Shown one piece after another: positions 13,836 through 26,100 of a stretch of DNA of 64,000 nucleotides. The stretch lies in NCBI RefSeq assembly GCF_000002985.6, contig NC_003284.9, positions 5,270,001-5,334,000 of the forward strand. Reading direction: 5' to 3'. Within the stretch, counting starts at the first letter, position 1, and every line of letters starts with the position of its first letter. This stretch comes from Caenorhabditis elegans. Lineage: Eukaryota > Nematoda > Chromadorea > Rhabditida > Rhabditidae. The notes beneath the pieces are model-generated. The model saw only the letters and a list, made by a program, of their open reading frames with translations, did not search any database and was not told the DNA's origin. The position numbers and the translations under genes were made by a program.

Positions 13836-16800
13836 ATGGACGAAACACACGAGAATGAGGCGTCCGATTCCTTTGATCCAGTGTTCGAAAATTCCTACCA
13901 TGATGACGTCACATTCAACACAGAAGACGACGATGAGCCACCATTAGAGCCTCGATTCAAATATGAGCGTCTGAAAGGAGAGGAAACACTTCCATTTATG
14001 AAAACGGCAACTTTCACGTCAATCGATCTGCACGATAAATTTATTGCAATTGGTACGGCTACTGGTCTCATTTACATTCTCGATCATCATGGGTATGGGA
14101 ATTTTGATAGCGTACCGGTAAGTTAAGTACGGCCAGTGGGGAAATTATTTGAATCCATTTCTATTATGCTGAAAATGACTAACTAGGGAATGACCAGAAT
14201 AAATGGAGCGATATTCAAAAAAAAAATATTGTATCGGAAAGCTGACATTCTCTACTATAAGAATATGACTGAAATTTTTGCCCGTTCGGGCTGGAAATCT
14301 GAAATTTTTACGTCTGAAATTCTACACTGAAATCAGTGCATTTCCTATGGTTAACAGTGGATTTTTGTCTCTGGCGCCAACAGAAGTCTCACCACAATGG
14401 TGGAAGGGCGAAAACATCGGTTCGGTGGTCGAGTGGTGAACGCGTTCGCCTCTTGAGCAGAAGTTTGTGGGTTCGGTTCCCATACATGGTTTAACTTTTG
14501 GCCTTTTTTATACAAAATTTTCAGAACGGGAAACAAGTATTTAGAACTTTTTTTTGAGGGTTTTACATAATTTTTTTGCTTTTTAATTGAACCATAATTA
14601 CCCTGGAAACTTTTCAGAAATTTTAATTTTTTTCGAAAATTGTCACTTTTTTCTCCACCCATGAGAAAATTTGATCGAAAAATTTTTTTTTGAAATTTTT
14701 TTAAAAATGCATGAAATATTTTAGAGTGTCACAAATAACCTATTTTTCATTATTTTCAATGACCGAATCATTGATTCTGATGCCTTATCAAGACGTTTTA
14801 CCAAATCGATATTGGCAAAACATCTTGTTTTTGAGGCTCCATATCTCTGCAGGAAAAAATCGCACTAAAAAGTGATTAACTGAAAACTTGTTAAACACAA
14901 TGTAATCTAAAACTTTTCAGTTGAACACTTTTTTGTAAAAAATTTCGTTGCCGAGTTGGAACCAATTGATTTGAGCTTCATTATTTTTGAATATTCTAAA
15001 TAGTTAAAGATCTATATCTTGGCAACGAAATTTTTTACAAAAAAGTGTTCAACTGAAAAGTTTTAGATTACATTGTGTTTAACAAGTTTTCAGTTAATCA
15101 CTTTTTAGTGCGATTTTTTCCTGCAGAGATATGGAGCCTCAAAAACAAGATGTTTTGCCAATATCGATTTGGTAAAACGTCTTGATAAGGCATCAGAATC
15201 AATGATTCGGTCATTGAAAATAATGAAAAATAGGTTATTTGTGACACTCTAAAATATTTCATGCATTTTTAAAAAAATTTCAAAAAAAAATTTTTCGATC
15301 AAATTTTCTCATGGGTGGAGAAAAAAGTGACAATTTTCGAAAAAAATTAAATTTCTGAAAAGTTTCCAGGGTAATTATGGTTCAATTAAAAAGCAAAAAA
15401 ATTATGTAAAACCCTCAAAAAAATGTTCTAAATACTTGTTTCCCGTTCTGAAAATTTTGTATAAAAAAGGCCAAAAGTTAAACCATGTATGGGAACCGAA
15501 CCCACAAACTTCTGCTCAAGAGGCGAACGCGTTCACCACTCGACCACCGAACCGATGTTTTCGCCCTTCCACCATTGTGGTGAGACTTCTGTTGGCGCCA
15601 GAGACAAAAATCCACTGTTAACCATAGGAAATGCACTGATTTCAGTGTAGAATTTCAGACGTAAAAATTTCAGATTTCCAGCCCGAACGGGCAAAAATTT
15701 CAGTCATATTCTTATAGTAGAGAATGTCAGCTTTCCGATACAATATTTTTTTTTTGAATATCGCTCCATTTATTCTGGTCATTCCCTAGTAAGTATCATT
15801 TTATAATAAAATTTGTGGAAAATTTTTTTTGAGAGGTTTTATTCTGATTTTGGTGATTTTGGTCAACATATCAAGGGTTTTTAATCATTTCCTATTAGTC
15901 ACACTCCACTTTTAAAATTACAAAATTAGTTCATACATTTTTCAGCCCTTGAAACCCCATCGTTGTGCAGTTTCCAAAGTGAAGTTTGATGAGACTGGAT
16001 CTTACGTGCTCAGTTGTGCGAATGACTCAAAAATTGTGGTATCTGGTGTTGGAAATGACAAATTATGTTGCGTAAGTTAGAAAAATTCACAGCTGATGGC
16101 AAAATTATTGTTATTCAGACAATAAACATTCAAGTTATGCCAAAGTCTATATATTTTTCCCCTGACTTTATCCGACAGCAATCCGGCCACTGCTTCATCA
16201 TGGGAGAGCGGAACCTGGTTCTTTATGAGAAAAGAATGTTTCAATACAAAGCTTCGGTCTGTTGAATTATAAATATTGTTGTATAGGGTTTTAAATTCTT
16301 TTTTATTTTCCAGAGTCTGTACTCTGGATCCGAAAGAGATGGTTTTATCCACTGTTGTTCTTGGAATGAGAATCTCATTGCGTTCACAAATGATACCGGA
16401 ACAAGAGTCTACGAAAGGTACCCTATTTTGGATTTATTTTTTAATTGCTATATATTGTTTTCAGAGGCGCAGAGAGAATCATCACAAGTGTTCAGCCATC
16501 ACATGACGTGGATCGCGTCCGATCATCTCGCTCACCACCGAAACACACTTGGATGCCTGAGAACAACTTAGTGATTGGTTGGGCAGACACGGTTACCATC
16601 CTCAAAATTCGTGATGATGATGGAGTAAAAAAAGGAGAGGTTCATCATATTTTCCACGTATCAATGTTCATTTGTGGAATCTCCTACATCCCGGAAAGCG
16701 GCATCGACAATATGGAGCTGTTCCTAGTTGGGTTGCAGTTGGAAGGGGAGGACTTTGATGATTGTGCGGTAAGGTTATTCGAGAAAATTCATTTCTGTAG

Positions 16801-19540
16801 TTGCCATACTATAATATTTTCAGTCAGTTATTTCCACTGTGACAACATTGACCGCATTGGAAAGTAGTGCATGCACAATCCTGAAGACGTCTGTGATCCG
16901 GCCACTTGGATTGAAAGAATTTGAGCTTCAGTCAGAGGATATGATTGAAAGGTGAGTGGGAAGCATGCAGATCATACTAAACGCTTAAAAAGTGAAATTT
17001 CCAGCGTCAAACTCTCCAACCATACTTTGCCATACATGATTCACGGTCTTGGAATTCCTTACCTTGCCACATACTTTATATTGACAACGAAGCACATTAT
17101 TATGGCGGTACCATATGGCCCGGAAGACGGCATTCGTTGGAGATTGAAGTATAAACTCTACGATGAAGCGTTGGATATGGCAAAGCACAATGTACGGTTT
17201 GATTTTCAGATATGATTTTTAAAAACTAGTTTATCAATTCAGGCCGACTTACTCTCCAAAACTGATCTCAGTCCGAAGAAAGTGGGGAGGATGATTATCG
17301 AGGGATACCTGACTGGAAAACGAGCAAGAGCAGCTGCTTCCCGCCTTCCATTGATCTGTGGAGAATGCAAGGAGGAGTGGGAATGGGCAGTGAATCAGTT
17401 TGAGGAAGTCAAATTATGCACTCTACTAGCGGAGGTGATTTTTAACTTTTTGACTATTGAAAAAACTGCAATGCTGGAATAGCTCAGATGGTTGCCGCTA
17501 TAAATCACGAGGTTGCAAGTTCAAGTTCTCCCTAGACTTTCCAAGTAGGTGCTGAAACACCTGTCGAGCCCGTCTTGCGGCGACCCCTACCTGCCTAACG
17601 TAGCGAGCAGCGCCTTCGGTATAGGAACCCGATAAGTTTCGGTTGTCCCGACAGATTTAGGGTTCGGCGTAAGGTGGACAGGTTTAGGCAGCGCCAGACA
17701 CTGAAAACGCGTCTGTCTTTTATGAATGGCATAGTCCTGCCCTTTTCAAGTGTATACAGTCTTAATTGGAAAGTGGAGCTATTCACTGCATTAGTCTCCG
17801 GCCCGGACGTGGTTTAAACTAGAGGACTAGAGCTCAATGGAAGCATCACCAGACAGAATATCTGACTTCTAGATCCGCAATGCATAGACCTTGAGGAATG
17901 GATCGTGCTTTAATATTTTCAGTCCGTTGTATGTAGTTTTTTTCAATTTCAGGTCCTGCCCGATGGCACTCCGACATTGGATCCAGAGTGCTACCAGAAA
18001 GTTCTTATTGCTTGTCTGTTCAACAATGTGAAGCAGTTCCGGAAATTGGTACAGACGTGGAGTCCGGATCTCTATATGACCAGTTTTATAATCGATCGGA
18101 CTCAATGGCGCATTCAACAAATCAGCAAATCGGGCAATCTAGCAGACGTTGACGAGACTGAGCGAGTTTTGATGGACGCTTTGGCACATTTGTATCTCTA
18201 CGAGAGAAAGTACGAGAGCGCACTGAAAATCCTTATGTCGTGTCAAGATTTTCAAATTTTCAATGTTATTGACAAGCATCAACTCTTCGATCTTGTCAAG
18301 GATCAAATCACCGAACTGATGAACATCAACTCTGAACGTGCTCTTCGGCTGTTGCTCGACAACGCTGATTCGGTGGAGCCATCATTTGTGATGGAGAAAA
18401 TTGGGCGACAGCCGAAACTGCAACTCGCGTATCTCACAAAACTGATGAGCAGAAACGAGGGAACTGAGTTTGCTGACAAAGCTGTCCAGTTGTATGCTGA
18501 ATACGACCAGAAGAAGCTTCTTCCATTTTTGAGAAAGAATGCAAACTACAATGTGAACAAGGCACGAAAGTTGTGCTCGGATAAGGGATATATTGAAGAG
18601 GTAAAAATTTTTGAAATATAATTTAATTATAAAGCTTCAACTTTCAGACAATCTATCTTCTTGCCAAAAGTGGAAATCATTATGATGCTGTGAAAATGAT
18701 GGTTCGAGAGTATCGGAACATGGAAAAAGTCATCGATTACTGCAAAGGTGATTCAATTCATTTTATCAACTGCTTCTAATGTTTAATTAATTCTAGATCA
18801 AAATGACCCCGATTTATGGATTCACCTTCTAGGAGTAGTTGCCGAGTTTCCTGCTCATTTTTCGCAGCTTATCATTGAAGCGTCAAACTGCCTCGATCCT
18901 CTCCTGATTATGGACAAACTACCGGACGATTCGGATATTCCTAACTTGAGTGAAGCGCTCGACAAACTTCTCGTTGACTATACAAATCATGCAGAGCTTC
19001 AGCAATGTACGTTTGGATATTTTTACTTTGCTGGCGGTTTAAAAGTGGAACATCGCTAGTGGGAAATTATTAAAAATGGTTCTTGAATGTCATAGTGAAA
19101 ATTGCCAATAATGTTTAAATTTTTTACAGTTGACAAGTTCTTTGCGAGAGGTGGAAACTTGATATGCAAAAACGAAAACGCATTCGCATTATCTTTTTGC
19201 AGGTTGCTACGACTCAACCTTGAACGATCTGAATGTTCTCACTCAAGGACTGATATCGGCAGCTGATGAATCAGTTTCCGTGAACATAGTATCCAGATGT
19301 TCATTATGTGCTCAAATCATCATCAATTCTAACCAAGAAACAACAAAAAAGTTTTCGGATATAAAAGTGTTCAAATGCGGACACATTTTTCACTTGGCTT
19401 GTTCTACTTCTGAGGTACCCTTAAATAAATTTTCTGGGTCCAACAAAATGTTCTGCAATTTTCAGATGGAACGCCGTCAATCAATTGAGGAGGGCCTCTG
19501 CATTGCGTGCTCTGATCAAATCGAACTCATCAACGTGTAA
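13836..19540 (+). CDS. vps-41: Vacuolar protein sorting protein 41, HOPS complex subunit
   Basis: Thirteen exons join to 901 residues: 13836-14117, 15946-16071, 16119-16256, 16314-16417, 16465-16768, 16824-16951, 17005-17191, 17243-17434, 17953-18600, 18648-18747, 18797-19006, 19203-19414 and 19466-19540 (TAA). VPS-41 tethers late endosomes, autophagosomes and lysosomes through RAB-7 and also acts in regulated secretion. The order is an acidic N-terminus, a WD40-like beta-propeller (about 60-400), an alpha-solenoid with a clathrin-heavy-chain-repeat region (about 550-750) and a complete RING-H2 finger whose ligands are C839, C842, C865, H867, H870, C873, C889 and C892. Length matches the family. 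The first intron (1.8 kb) is almost entirely a palindrome and the eighth carries a SINE-like insertion. One donor (16257) is GTCTGT, weaker than usual. A candidate poly(A) signal is at 19706. Confidence 0.95.
14417..14490 (+). other. tRNA-like segment in the left palindrome arm
   Basis: The sequence contains an A-box-like TGGTCGAGTGGT and a B-box-like GGGTTCGGTTCCC at tRNA spacing, followed by a short T-rich run. Base pairing of the anticodon arm and acceptor stem is poor and the invariant A of the B box (TTCGA) is G, so it is a tRNA-derived relic, not a working tRNA gene. Confidence 0.55.
15483..15556 (-). other. tRNA-like segment in the right palindrome arm
   Basis: Reverse-complement copy of the tRNA-like segment at 14417-14490, with the same A-box-like and B-box-like motifs read on the minus strand. 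It is present because the whole arm is duplicated in inverted orientation. Confidence 0.55.
17472..17890 (+). mobile_element. tRNA-derived SINE-like insertion in a vps-41 intron
   Basis: A head beginning GGAATAGCTCAGATGGTTG resembles the 5' half of a tRNA with an A box. It is followed after about 30 bp by a B-box-like segment (GCAAGTTCAAGTTCTCCC). A GC-rich, non-coding body of about 350 bp follows, clearly different in composition from the AT-rich intron. This pol III head plus unrelated body is the usual SINE arrangement. The 3' boundary is approximate and no clear target duplication was seen. Confidence 0.55.
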
Positions 19541-20110
19541 ATATTAATTCAGGTTAACTTTTAAAACTGGAACTTGTCAGAATTTGAAATTTGAAATTTC
19601 AAATGTCAAATTTCAAACTTCAAAATTTATTACGGCTACTTATGTTCATTTCTGTGATCCACTTCTTGGCTAGTTATATATATGTTTGTCTTATTTCCCG
19701 TGTTAAATAAATTATCGAAATTGAGCAGATCAACATTATCTTCATTTGACAAAAATATAGGAATAATGCATCATTCAACTTTTTTTTTACATTCTGTTTA
19801 TATCTGCACACAATTAGCACTCTTTGATGCATTTGAAATAGATGACCTAGTTAGAGGGGAGAACGATGGCATCCAATGTAATAAGAATTCAATAAATATT
19901 TAGGAACGAACATTATAAACTTTGAATATGAATCAGGAGACAACGGTTTTTTGGAACGCTGGAAAATTTGAAATGGAAACAAAAAATGTGGTTGATGGAG
20001 TTGGAAGTGGGTAAAAGAAACAACTTTAGCAAATGAGAAGAAATGGCAAATCGATCAAATTTAAAGCTTTTGCGGTATGGTATTATACAAAGTGATAGTG
20101 CTGCGAACAA
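19541..20110. other. Convergent 3' region between vps-41 and ags-3
   Basis: This interval holds the 3' UTRs of the two tail-to-tail genes. A small imperfect palindrome of TTTGAAATTT/AAATTTCAAA type lies at about 19580-19620. AATAAA sites lie at 19706 (+) and near 19891 (+). Apparent ORFs here are AT-rich and lack protein-like content. Confidence 0.55.
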
Positions 20111-23100
20111 TCAATTCTTTGAGGTTGGAATGTTTGGAAGATGTGCTCTTTGGTCCTCGAGGCGACCGGCTTGCATGCGCATCACAATTGCGGTCACATC
20201 TTCTTCTTTTTTCTTGTCAACTTCTGAAAAAAATCCGATTTAATTTAAAAAATGCTGAAAAATTTTTATCTGAAAAAATTACCTTCCTGACCCTCTGGTT
20301 TGATAGGTGGCAGCTCGCTACGTTGCTCGTCAAGCCGTTCGCCTTGAACACGCATCAGCCACTCGACAAGATGTTCATCTAGCTCCTCGTTTCCGGGATC
20401 TCTGTAAATGCAAAAAAGTTAAGAAGGAACTTTACGGCACTGGCATTGTGAGCACATCACCGACAAAATCGGGCACTATCCCGCCCGGCTCGAAAAAACG
20501 GGCGCAATATGCGGCCAGTTTTGTTATGCGCGCATTATGCACTCACGTATTGAGTCTGCGAAGAATAATCTGTCCGTTCGGATTGAGCCCCGGCAAGAAT
20601 GGCGCCCGCTGATCATCCATTCTTCGTCCTTGAGCGTTCAGAAGCAAATCGATCAGTACCTCAGAACCATCTGAAAGATCATAAATTAAGCGGGTTATGC
20701 AGAGGAACTCAAAAAACATGAGTTGAGAAGAGCCGATGGCACTCTTTAAAAAAGGGAATATGGGGGAGAAGCAATGAAATTTTGTCAGCTACACTGCGCT
20801 TCTCCGTCTCACTCGCACAGCCGCCGCAGGCTATTCGGCGTCAACTTGTCGTTGACTTTGAAACATTCTCTCTTTCCGGCTTCTAAATCTTTCTAGTTCT
20901 GAATTTCACGCACAAGAAAGAAAAAAGAGAAAAAATGGAGAGAGAGAGTGTGTGTCACACTTTCCATCCAGCAGAAGCAAGAAAAGGAGCTTTTTAGACC
21001 TCTCAAACACTTTTTTAATCATCCTAGTGTCTTTTCATGCGAGTGAAAAATGAAATAAGTGTCCCTTGACTTGCAAGCGACAAGACTAAAGTACAAAAGA
21101 ATGAGAGGAAACTCGATTGTGAGAATAAGGATACAATTGGAAATTATTGTAGTTGTTAGTAAAACAACTTCTGGTTATGTACCTAAGCCATTTTCACTAG
21201 ACTAATCTGATCATATGGTCATAGTGTCAATTAAAAGAAAATCTTTCGTCTTTATGAAAAGTGTTGTCCACATGCTAGATAGACACTGACAACAACTTGT
21301 CTGAGGAACCAGATTCTAGAATTACTAATGTGCTCGAATAATGATTTGTTTTTGTCTCTCTCTCTCTTGAGAGAGATGTTTTTATTATGAATTATATGTT
21401 TTTGCCAGTTACCATTATTCGGCAATGTGTTATCAATAGCAGCGTCAATAGCAGAGGAAGGATCAGAGTTGGTAGAGTTCATCATTAGAAATAAATGAGG
21501 ACGAATGACTATGTGTGTTTTGAATTAGGGAATGAAAAAAAAACAAAAATCTATAAAGAAGAGTGGAGTTGTGTTAGAGCTCATAAATATTCAATACCTT
21601 TGGCACTGAAACTATATTGCAAGTTTAGGGGTGAGGGGAACACATACTAATTATCACGTTTACACAACTTTCACACTCACCAGTCGATGAGTTGTCGGGC
21701 TCAGTGTCCACTTGGCGAACTCGAAAGTCAAGATTTGAACTGAGAACTGACGCGTCGACACGTTGATCGTTCATCCGTTTCGACTGCAGCTTTGCAAGCA
21801 TATCAAAGAACTCTTCCTTCTCGTAGCGGTCCTCGGCGAGCGGATCCTCCGGCGTCTGAAATGCACACAAAATTTATTGCACTGGTTGGGGGTTGGTCAA
21901 AAACATATGTTGCAAATTTTTAAGAGTAGGACGAGGAGAACTCAAATTAGCTCAAAATAAAACAGGGTGTTCATGTCTCGTTCATTGAATGAAACGATAA
22001 TAATTCAAAGGAGGAATATGGATTCCGAGTATTTTGTACGTAGAGACTCAAAATGTGCATTTAAAAAATTATGCTCAATTCGGCAAAGCTCTCACACTTT
22101 GTAAATTTTTTCCATTTTGCAGCGGTCGAAAATCGACGTTTATTTGATCATCATCCTTTATTGCACATTTTAATAGTTTAGCATATTATTTCGTTAGTTT
22201 TACAGGTACATTTAATGCCAATAGAAAACCAATTTTGGCATTTCTCATCACCTATCGACTTTAAATGAACCGCAAAGGGCAAATGGGAAAATTATAAACT
22301 TTTAGCTGCATCCCTTTTTTTTTGCAATTTTTGTTTTAACCGCCATATCAAATGTTGAAAATTTTTGAGATTACTGTAACTTGGGTACTAGTGCATCTAG
22401 TGCATTTTTATTTGCAAATAAAGGAAGCACTTTTCAGCAAGCTTGAAAATGATGATACAATAACGCCAAGTTAAAGTAACCCCTTGTCCGCGTGGAAGAC
22501 CCATTTATGAAGAATATAGAGAAAATTCTTATCTTTCCACGTATGCGTGATACCACAATTTAAATGTATAAAACTTTCAAAACTCCGGTTTTAAATTTGG
22601 CATTATATAAAAGTATTTTACGCCGGAAGTACTAAAAAATACATAAATTAATAAAACAAATAAAACTTACATTGACTGGTTTATCGTGAATATTGCGTTT
22701 TTGAAAGTAGGTAAGACGAAGTTCGCGATGCTCAATATCAGCAGGTGCTGGGTCGGCTGACTCGTCAATTATGAGCTGAAATGGAAGAAATGGGAATTGA
22801 ACAAAAAAAAAGAGGTGGAAAATCCTTTTCATTCAGATTTTGTTTTGACAAGTACAAGATTTTGAAATGGAGTCATGCTTTTGATCTTGAGTTGAATAGA
22901 ATCTGACTTGAAATTTGAATAAAATGAGGATTAAGGACCTAGTACTGAATACACAATATTCTTTTGTTTGCCAGCACTCACCTCGATATCGTCAACAAGC
23001 ACGTCTTCTTGTCCGGCCTCCAGAATTTCGTTGAGCAAGTTATCAATGTCAGTGAGCGCACTGGTGTCGTTCACCTTCAAAAAGCAATTAAAAAGAGAAG

Positions 23101-26100
23101 AAGAAGAAGCCGATTTCATAGTATCGCGTTTTGTTCCTCATTCTGATTTTGTCTGCCCTACGAGTTATGTGTGCCCGCCCTCGCAACAAGGATTGACTTG
23201 AGATTACCAGCAAAAATGATTGAGAAAAACTAATTAGAAAACGATTAAGTTGCTCATTATTTCACTTAAGTGTTGTTTTGTTGGAGGCTTTTATTCTTTC
23301 ATTCGGGAAAATGAGAAAAAGTCTCTGCAGGCAATCTAACAAAGCAATAGTTTCTCAGTTTTTTAGCTCTTGAACAAGTGTGAACATGACAAAAAAAGTT
23401 GGAAAAAAAGATGAACAAAGTTATAAGATATAAGTTGCAAGAGTTCAACAAGTCTCGAGTTGTTTCACACAATTTGAGAAAGTGAAGTGCTCTTTCCGAG
23501 AAAATAACAAAAAAAAGCAAGAAAACCAGTGCGGAACCGTGAGAACTTGAATTGAATATCTATCACACAACATACCTGAAGAGAACTCCGTTTTGCGAGG
23601 ACCAGAAAATAAAGTGCCTTGCGACGTTCACAAAGGTTGTTGAATGACAGCGCAAGTGAGTAGTATGATCGCAGTTGTCCCGATATGTCTTCTAAACTCC
23701 GTGCAATTTTAAGATGACGTTGGAAATAGGTGATTGCTGAAAATAAGCTTAATGTGTTATTGATGTTAAATTTTGAGTATTAGAAAATATTTTCAAAGAC
23801 GTGAATGAACAAGGAAGACGGGAAAAGTGAATAAAAGAAGAATGACAATTATTTTATTTGCCTTTCTCTGCATGACGTGTGATCAAATCAAGAGTTATTT
23901 TTCATTGGGGTTTGTTTTATTTATCTGATGACAGTCAGTTGTCTCAATTTTCCCACAATTTGTCAGAAAAGACAAGTGAATTCGAATAGCCTCCTCCTAT
24001 CTGCTCTCAATTTTTTAGGAAGAACAAAAAACAAAAGCGCACATACACACACACATACCACGAGGGCTGGCCAATGAAGAAAAAACACGAAAAAAACACA
24101 AGAACGAGGAGATGAGGCGACGAGTGGGAGAAAAACGATGGAAACATGAAGTGACGTGAAATTGGATGGTGATGGGAATGAATTGATTCACCCGGACTCC
24201 ATACTTGATTTTAAATTCAAGAGTCTTCTAGTGTTTACAATCGGGTTGCAGCGGTTGCTCCGAGAGCACTGAAAATGAGATGGTTACCCACACCAGCACC
24301 ATCACAAAAAGGAGAACAACAAGATGACAAAAAAGCTCGTCAGACAAAAATATTGGACATAGCATCACATTGGATTTTTTTCTTTTGGTGGTAACTATTC
24401 TAGAAAGGGTTGTTTTAAGATTCATCTATATGTGACAACAATCAAGAAAACTCGAAGATCGCAGTTTAGAAACATGGGCTCATCTTTGCTTAAACCAAGC
24501 TGGGGAGATGACTGAGCCAAAATTTTGTTGACAAAAATTATCGCTTATAAAACTCGAACGGAAAATTTAAATAGATTTTAGAAAAAAAAGAGTAAAGAAA
24601 ACCCTAGTGTTCGTTATCAAATGTTACTTTTGCTAATACACCGAATATCCCTTTTTAGTTTTTAAATCAGAAGATTGAAATTGTATATATTTTTGAGAAA
24701 ACTCAATTATTGCTGCTGATTCTTACATCGACAACATTAAAGTACAAACGATTGAAATACAATCAAAATTTTATCGCAAGCTCGTAGACAAATAGTTTTT
24801 CCAAATTACTATAGGTGAAGAGGGAGTTTTTACCACTTTTTGATTGAACATAAAATACTTTTAAATAACTTTCTGAGGTTTTACTATGTATTTGGTCATT
24901 ACTTACAAGTAGTTTTTTTTAGATATTTAAACTTTCTTCTGCTAAACCTTGCCAATAAAAGTTCGAAAACTTTTATTCAAATTTTTTTGACGAAAAACGA
25001 AAACAAGCATAGAAAATAAAAACTGGAGACAGAAAAATATGAGAAGGTTCTGGTGTGAAAGGCAATTTGAAGAATTCAAGTGCAGCTGTAAATTCGAAAA
25101 TTTTTCAAAAATTTTCTCAGAATGTCAGTTCAAATGACTATTATTATCGCGGAGCACAATTATACCCGAGAGTGTTTGTAGAATGAAGACGGAAATTTTA
25201 ACATGACTTGGTGGGGTGTTGGCACGTTTTTTGCAAAGAGATATATGCGAAATTCGTTGGCTTGTTTATCAAATGATGCACAAGCGAATTGTCACATAAG
25301 ATGTCATATGTTAGAGCTGACCAGCTGTTTGTGAACAGAACATAGAGTGAAAAAGAGCTTTCGAGAATGAGGACAAGTTGCCGGAATAAAGAAAAGAAGA
25401 GAACGTCATCAGAGCAAAATCTTGGTAGCAAGAAACGAAAAAGAAAGGAAAAAAGGCGTTATGACCATTGATGAAATTCAATAGCCATTACCCGTGGGTT
25501 TTGTGGACCCCGTCTTTTTTGCAGGATCTCATGTACGCGGCCAACACCTAACACCATATGCCACGTGACAACACGTACCTTTCTGGACTTCTTTACCAAT
25601 GTAGAGGGCGTTGGCCAACGAGTAAGCCATTTGAGCTTCCTCTGTTTTGTTGCCAATCTCAATGGCCAGGTTGTAAGCTAGTCTGAAAAAAAAACATGCT
25701 GATTCAGATGTACAAAAAGATAACTCACTTATAATGCTGAATAGCCAGCGGCATGTTCGACTTCAACGCGTGACAATTTGCGATATTGGCGTGAGCGCGA
25801 CGCATCGACGCTCGGTCTCCGTATTGTTGAGATAATTCAAGTCTCTGGAAAGAATGATTCACGAATTAGGTGTTGTTCACATGATTGTTTATTCAGGGTG
25901 TGAATGAGTCGCAAAACGTCTTTGACTTTTCTGACGTGAGTCTCAAGACCTGCTTGGACTTATTTCAAAGTAGAGAAACAAAAAATGAAAAGAAAGACAA
26001 GAGGTTTGTCAAAAGTTTCTCAAATTAAAAATTCAATCTGGCAAGAAGTAAAAGGAAGTGAATGCTCAAAACCCAACGTTCTATGATATATGTCCAGTTC

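Larger units (their letters stand above)
14182..15790. repeat. Near-perfect 1.6 kb palindrome filling the first vps-41 intron
   Basis: The left arm 14182-14952 and right arm 15021-15790 (about 770 bp each) are reverse complements of each other, with only single-base differences spotted by eye (for example near 14547/15423 and a one-base indel near 14625/15350). The unpaired centre is about 68 bp. The ends read ACTAGGGAATGACC and its complement. Each arm carries one tRNA-like segment. No transposase frame is visible. The structure looks like a large foldback element or a recent inverted duplication, and transcribed as intron RNA it would form a very long hairpin. Confidence 0.97.

Noticed and set aside
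14351..15621. Two identical open frames on opposite strands (in both palindrome arms)
   Set aside because: They arise from the inverted repeat itself, cover the tRNA-like segment and have no protein-like conservation or splice context.
17472..17537. Possible functional tRNA gene
   Set aside because: The cloverleaf is incomplete (short central part, weak acceptor pairing); treated as a SINE head.
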